Shown here: piece after piece, positions 7,154 to 10,317 of the stretch
How the letters are laid out: the number at the start of each line of letters is the position of its first letter
Numbering within the stretch: the stretch's first letter is position 1
Source: Flavobacteria bacterium RIFCSPLOWO2_12_FULL_31_7
Lineage (GTDB): Bacteria; Bacteroidota; Bacteroidia; Flavobacteriales; Flavobacteriaceae
Direction of reading: 5' to 3'
DNA length: 10,317 bases
Assembly (NCBI GenBank): GCA_001800945.1
Contig: MGWJ01000037.1
Location: 1 to 10,317, forward strand
Position numbers and translations under genes: made by a program
Notes under the pieces: model-generated
Database searches by the model: none
The model's input: the letters and a program-made list of their open reading frames with translations, nothing else
What the model was told of the DNA's origin: nothing

Positions 7154-7354
7154 TTAATCTAACTCGAAAGTAATTTTTAAATTTACTCTAAACTCTGTTA
7201 CTTCATCGTCTACCACTGCTGCACTTTGTTCTTGTACATACACGGAACGTATATTTTTTAATGTATTAGAAGCTTTTGAAACTGCTTTTTTGGTTGCTTC
7301 TTCCCAACTTACACTTGAACTCGATAAAATTTCGATAACTTTTAAAACTGCCAT
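7154..7354 (-). CDS. Dodecin family protein
   Basis: The protein has 66 residues, the typical size of a dodecin, a small beta-alpha-beta-beta protein that assembles into a hollow dodecamer. The pattern is clear: strand MAVLKVIEILSSS, the helix SWEEATKKAVSKASNTLKN (16-34), strand IRSVYVQEQSAAV (35-47) and the closing strand EFRVNLKITFELD (54-66). Dodecins bind flavins or related ligands and are thought to buffer free flavin in the cytoplasm. By an ungapped hand alignment with the Halobacterium protein, the flavin-stacking Trp36 corresponds to Ser37 here and Gln55 to Arg56, so ligand binding may differ. AAAGG lies a few bases before the ATG and could act as a weak ribosome binding site. It is read in the same direction as the NifU-like gene, 121 bases downstream of it. 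Confidence 0.92.
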   Translation of the reverse strand: MAVLKVIEILSSSSVSWEEATKKAVSKASNTLKNIRSVYVQEQSAAVVDDEVTEFRVNLKITFELD

Positions 7355-7379
7355 AACCTTTAATTTTAAAATTGAAACT

Positions 7380-7387
7380 TAAAGGTA
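7380..7387 (-). promoter_or_regulatory. Weak candidate -7 box for dodecin
   Basis: On the minus strand this reads TACCTTTA, seven of eight to TAnnTTTG, and lies 25 bases before the dodecin start. A TTTTG lies 15 bases further upstream, which is shorter than the normal -33 spacing. Confidence 0.3.
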
Positions 7388-7445
7388 CGAAATATATCAT
7401 TTCAAAAGATAAAATTACGATTATCCTTTTGGTTAAATCGATAGC

Positions 7446-7459
7446 TTATGAATTCATAA
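7446..7459. repeat. Perfect 14-bp palindrome after the NifU-like gene
   Basis: TTATGAATTCATAA reads the same on both strands. It begins 16 bases beyond the NifU-like stop codon, and a further TTATGAA lies at 7468-7474. It is AT-rich with no T-run, so it is a doubtful terminator. A binding site for a dimeric regulator acting on dodecin is possible but unsupported. Confidence 0.3.
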
Positions 7460-7475
7460 TCATTAAGTTATGAAG

Positions 7476-8372
7476 TTAGCCGTTCATCGCTTCCACAATA
7501 ATTGTATTGTTTTTTAGCATGTCTCGCAACATGTTTTCAATTCCGTTTTTTAAAGTAAATGTAGAAGATGGACAACCACTACAAGCACCTTGTAAAGTTA
7601 CTTTCACTACATTAGTTGTTTCGTCATACGAATTAAATGTAATGTTTCCACCATCACTTTGTACGGCAGGTTTTACATATTCTTCTAAAATATTAATGAT
7701 TTCTTGAGAAGTGACATCTAGATTATCAAAAAATTCATCTTGTTTGATTTTGAAGTTATCTGTTTTCTCAATTAAACTTTCATCAACAACTAAATCAGTT
7801 TGTTCTAAATATTGTTTCAAGAAGGTGCGTAATTCTAAGGTAATATCGCCCCATTCTGCAATGTCGTATTTCGTAATTGAAATATAATTTTCATCAATAA
7901 ATACTTCTTTCACGAAAGGAAAACTAAATAAATCTTTTGCTAACGGAGAGGCTTTAGTTTCATCGATATTTTTACATTCTACCGCAGTATTCGTTAGTTT
8001 TTTATTTGCTACGAACTTTGTTACTGCAGGATTTGGAGTAGATTCTGCGTAAATGGTAATTGGATTTTTTTTAGCTGTTGCTTCTTCTAAAATAATTTTT
8101 CCGCCTTTAGCAATAAAATCTTCAATTTGCTGGGCTACTTCATCCTGAACATCTTCCCATTCTACGATTGAAAATTTTTCAATTGCAATGAAATTTCCTG
8201 AAATGTAAACTGATTTTACAAATGGAAGGTAAAATAATTGTTTCGCTAATGGTGAGTTTTGCGTTTCGTCAATGTTCTTAAATTCGAAATTTTGGTTTCG
8301 AGTAATAAAATCCTCTAGTTCAAATTTAACAATCGACGTATTATTTGTGATTTTTATCGATATTCTGCTCAT
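7476..8372 (-). CDS. NifU-like Fe-S scaffold protein with two Nfu_N domains
   Basis: The 298-residue protein has three parts. An N-terminal Nfu_N domain (about 5-90) and a second copy (about 104-190) share NIDET..SPLAK.LF..PFVK.V. The second keeps the ESTPNP signature (110-115) that the first has lost. The C-terminal NifU domain (about 222-298) has VQSDGGNI (237-244) and the cluster-binding pair C264/C267 in GACSGCPSS. Nfu proteins carry a Fe-S cluster between two subunits through the CxxC and pass it to client enzymes in the cytoplasm. A promoter box (8390-8397) lies just upstream. AAGGA about ten bases before the ATG could serve as a weak ribosome binding site. The gene is probably transcribed alone or with dodecin, and no other Suf or Isc gene is in the window. 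Confidence 0.92.
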   Translation of the reverse strand: MSRISIKITNNTSIVKFELEDFITRNQNFEFKNIDETQNSPLAKQLFYLPFVKSVYISGNFIAIEKFSIVEWEDVQDEVAQQIEDFIAKGGKIILEEATAKKNPITIYAESTPNPAVTKFVANKKLTNTAVECKNIDETKASPLAKDLFSFPFVKEVFIDENYISITKYDIAEWGDITLELRTFLKQYLEQTDLVVDESLIEKTDNFKIKQDEFFDNLDVTSQEIINILEEYVKPAVQSDGGNITFNSYDETTNVVKVTLQGACSGCPSSTFTLKNGIENMLRDMLKNNTIIVEAMNG

Positions 8373-8389
8373 TTCTAGTCCTTTTTTTG

Positions 8390-8397
8390 CAAAGATA
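8390..8397 (-). promoter_or_regulatory. Candidate -7 box of the NifU-like gene
   Basis: On the minus strand this reads TATCTTTG, a full match to TAnnTTTG, 17 bases before the ATG. A TTTA at the -33 distance is only a partial match to TTTG. Confidence 0.55.
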
Positions 8398-8421
8398 CAA
8401 ACATTGAATAAAGTAAAGTCA

Positions 8422-8444
8422 TATATTTGAATATTATAATTTTG
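8422..8444 (+). promoter_or_regulatory. Two overlapping candidate -7 boxes for the secreted protein
   Basis: TATATTTG (8422-8429) and TAATTTTG (8437-8444) both match TAnnTTTG. A TTGAA at 8404-8408 lies 15 bases before the first. The leader that follows (8445-8480) contains no G at all and is rich in A and C, so it should be unstructured. A at -3 and -6 fits the known Flavobacterium start preference. Confidence 0.5.
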
Positions 8445-8480
8445 TTAACATAACAACAACATAACTACAACACAAACAAA

Positions 8481-10317
8481 ATGAAAAAAAGTACTTTATC
8501 TGTTTTATTATTGTTTTTTAGTGGAATATTGTTTTCCCAATCAATAAATGTAAACACAACCGTATACACTGTACCTCAATTGGTTCAGAATGTGTTAATC
8601 AATTCACCTTGTGCTCAAGTTAGTAATTTCCAAACTCAAGGAAACTGTGGAATTGGTTATTTTTCTTATACTGGTTCTCCAGTAGATTTCCCTTTTCAAG
8701 ATGGTATGATTATAAGATCTGGGAATGCTAATTTTTCTTCAGGGGTCTGTACGGACACTAATTTAAGTTCTGTTTGTTCTTCAACTGGAGATGCTGAACT
8801 TCTTGGAATAAGTCAAGCAAACGGAAATACGGGTTCCATTAACGATGTGTCTTTTGTTAAGTTTAATTTCACGCCATTTACAGATAATTTCAGTTTTAAT
8901 TTTATTTTCGCTTCCAACGAATACGGCCAATATCAATGTACTTTTGGAGATGTTTTTGCATTTGTTCTGACTGACATTACAGCTGGTACACCACCTCAAA
9001 ATTTGGCTGTAATCCCTGCTACAAGTACACCTGTTTCGGTTACAAGTATTCGTGATGCTGCTCATAATGATACTTGTTCTTCTGTAAATCCAACTTATTT
9101 TGATAAGTATAATTTAAGTGGTGTAGGTGCGCCTTTGCCAAATACGAGAATGAATATGAGAGGTTACACTGTTCCAATGAAAGCATCTGCAACGGTAATT
9201 CCTAATCATAATTATACTATAAAATTAGTAATTGGAGATTATAATGACACTCAATATGATTCCGCAGTATTTATAGAAGGTGGAAGTTTTAATGTTGGGG
9301 TGGCGGATTTAACTCATCCTGTTGGTGGTGGTGAAACAGATAATTATGATTTGCTAATTATAAATAATGCTGGAGTTTGTGCTGGTGATACAAGAGTAGT
9401 AAGTACAGGTTTGGATGCGGCTACTTTTGATTTTGTTTGGACTCGAGATGGGGTTGATTTAAATATTGACGCGCCTTCACTTACGATTAGTCAACCAGGT
9501 ACTTATTGTGTTAATGCGAGTGTTTCAGGTGGGGGAAGTTGTTTACAAACAGATTGTATTGTGGTGGAATATTATACTGGACTTGGTACTAATACACCTG
9601 CTGATATGGTTGTTTGTAATCCTAATGTAAATTTAACTTCTCAAAATAGTGCCATTTTAGGAAGTTTAGATCCTGGGATTCATGTGGTGGAGTATTACTT
9701 TTCATTAGCTGATGCACAAACTTCAGATAACCTAATTTTTGGTGGAACTTTTACCGCAGCTGTAGGAACTACACAAATAATTGCTAAAGTGATTAATGAG
9801 TTAGTTTCTTGTCCGGAATATGTAACATTTAATGTGATTTATGGTGTTTGTACAATTCCAACAGTTCAACCATCAGATTTAGTTTTATGTGATGATGCTA
9901 GTAATGATGGTGTAGAGATTTTTAATTTAGATGTTCAAACACCTGTAGTTTTAGGTCCTTTAAATCCTGCTGATTATACCGTTACGTATCATTTGTCTCA
10001 ACTCGCTGCAGATGCAGGTACCGGAGCTATTTCTCCAACAAATGCTTACTTAAACATTTCAAATCCACAAACGATATATATAAGAGTTGTTCAAAATTCT
10101 GATACTGCAGTTTTTGATACATCCAAATCCTTTTTATTACGAGTTGTAGCTCGACCTGTAGCCACAAGTTTTACAGGAACTACTACAATTTGTTCAGGTT
10201 CTTCAGCAAGTTTAGCTTTTTCAGGAACTGCTAATGCTACAATTACATATTCAGATGGTTCAACGAATCAAACGGTTTTATTAGATGGTACAGGAAATGC
10301 TACAGTTTCTGTTTCTC
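8481..10317 (+). CDS. Secreted multidomain protein with choice-of-anchor-L domain (3' end outside window)
   Basis: The frame is open from ATG 8481 to the window edge, 612 residues, with no stop seen. A signal peptide (MKKSTLSVLLLFFSGILFSQ, cleavage near FSQ) comes first. Residues about 24-275 look like a choice-of-anchor-L domain, with GMIIRSGNA (75-83), FNFIFASNEYGQYQC (139-153), GDVFAFVLTD (156-165) and a closing VIGDYNDTQYDSAVFIEGGSF (250-270). An Ig-like stretch follows (about 280-365, FDFVWTRDGVDL, SQPGTYCVNAS). Then come two related modules (about 372-453 and 464-557, the second with LCDDASNDGVEIFNLD and NPQTIYIRVVQN). The last visible module (about 560 on) starts TTTICSGSSASLAFSGTANA. 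Such proteins are usually exported by the type IX system and attached or released at the surface, often acting in adhesion. This role is inferred, since the C-terminal sorting domain is not visible. Confidence 0.85.
   Translation, partial: MKKSTLSVLLLFFSGILFSQSINVNTTVYTVPQLVQNVLINSPCAQVSNFQTQGNCGIGYFSYTGSPVDFPFQDGMIIRSGNANFSSGVCTDTNLSSVCSSTGDAELLGISQANGNTGSINDVSFVKFNFTPFTDNFSFNFIFASNEYGQYQCTFGDVFAFVLTDITAGTPPQNLAVIPATSTPVSVTSIRDAAHNDTCSSVNPTYFDKYNLSGVGAPLPNTRMNMRGYTVPMKASATVIPNHNYTIKLVIGDYNDTQYDSAVFIEGGSFNVGVADLTHPVGGGETDNYDLLIINNAGVCAGDTRVVSTGLDAATFDFVWTRDGVDLNIDAPSLTISQPGTYCVNASVSGGGSCLQTDCIVVEYYTGLGTNTPADMVVCNPNVNLTSQNSAILGSLDPGIHVVEYYFSLADAQTSDNLIFGGTFTAAVGTTQIIAKVINELVSCPEYVTFNVIYGVCTIPTVQPSDLVLCDDASNDGVEIFNLDVQTPVVLGPLNPADYTVTYHLSQLAADAGTGAISPTNAYLNISNPQTIYIRVVQNSDTAVFDTSKSFLLRVVARPVATSFTGTTTICSGSSASLAFSGTANATITYSDGSTNQTVLLDGTGNATVSVS

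Noticed and set aside
8781..9065. 94-residue minus-strand reading frame inside the secreted protein
   Set aside because: It is a Cys- and Lys-rich shadow antisense to a well-supported domain, with no promoter or family pattern.
1..10317. CRISPR array, tRNA, rRNA, insertion sequence or phage genes
   Set aside because: I saw no regularly spaced direct repeats, no tRNA-like cloverleaf, no transposase frame and no target-site duplications.

Overview
The window looks like a Flavobacterium or close relative (Bacteroidota, Flavobacteriia). The DNA is AT-rich. Most starts lack a strong Shine-Dalgarno, and several are preceded by the Bacteroidota -7 promoter box TAnnTTTG. The gene content is also typical: a DUF4403 lipoprotein, a dodecin, a NifU-like protein with two Nfu_N copies, and a large secreted protein with a choice-of-anchor-L domain. 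This is judged by reading; no database search was possible.

Layout. Positions 2-178 hold the 3' end of a small Cys-containing membrane protein, closed by a strong hairpin terminator (181-217). An intergenic stretch with an imperfect inverted repeat and a degenerate 7-mer repeat follows. A DUF4403 lipoprotein (359-1750, minus) diverges from a two-gene plus-strand efflux operon, a TolC-type outer-membrane channel (1928-3289) and an RND/MacA-type periplasmic adaptor (3294-4619), closed by a terminator at 4644-4675. tsaB (4705-5373, plus) converges on a small MscS channel (5447-6208, minus). A beta-barrel outer-membrane protein (6400-7011, plus) is followed by two hairpins that separate it from the convergent dodecin (7154-7354, minus) and NifU-like gene (7476-8372, minus). 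A secreted multidomain protein starts at 8481 on the plus strand and runs off the end of the window with 612 codons visible.

How the genes work together. Only the TolC/adaptor pair forms a clear functional unit. It would give the periplasmic and outer-membrane parts of a tripartite exporter, but no inner-membrane pump is present here. The other genes are mostly independent: tRNA t6A modification (TsaB), osmotic protection (MscS), flavin-type small-molecule storage (dodecin) and Fe-S assembly (NifU-like). The last gene is probably a surface or secreted product of the type IX secretion system, but its C-terminal sorting signal lies outside the window.

Nothing here is clearly a new defence, mobile or RNA system. 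The points most worth a second look are the unfinished secreted protein with diverging tandem modules, a dodecin that seems to lack the archaeal flavin-binding Trp and Gln, an MscS that stops before its usual C-terminal strand, and the internal duplication in the NifU-like protein.
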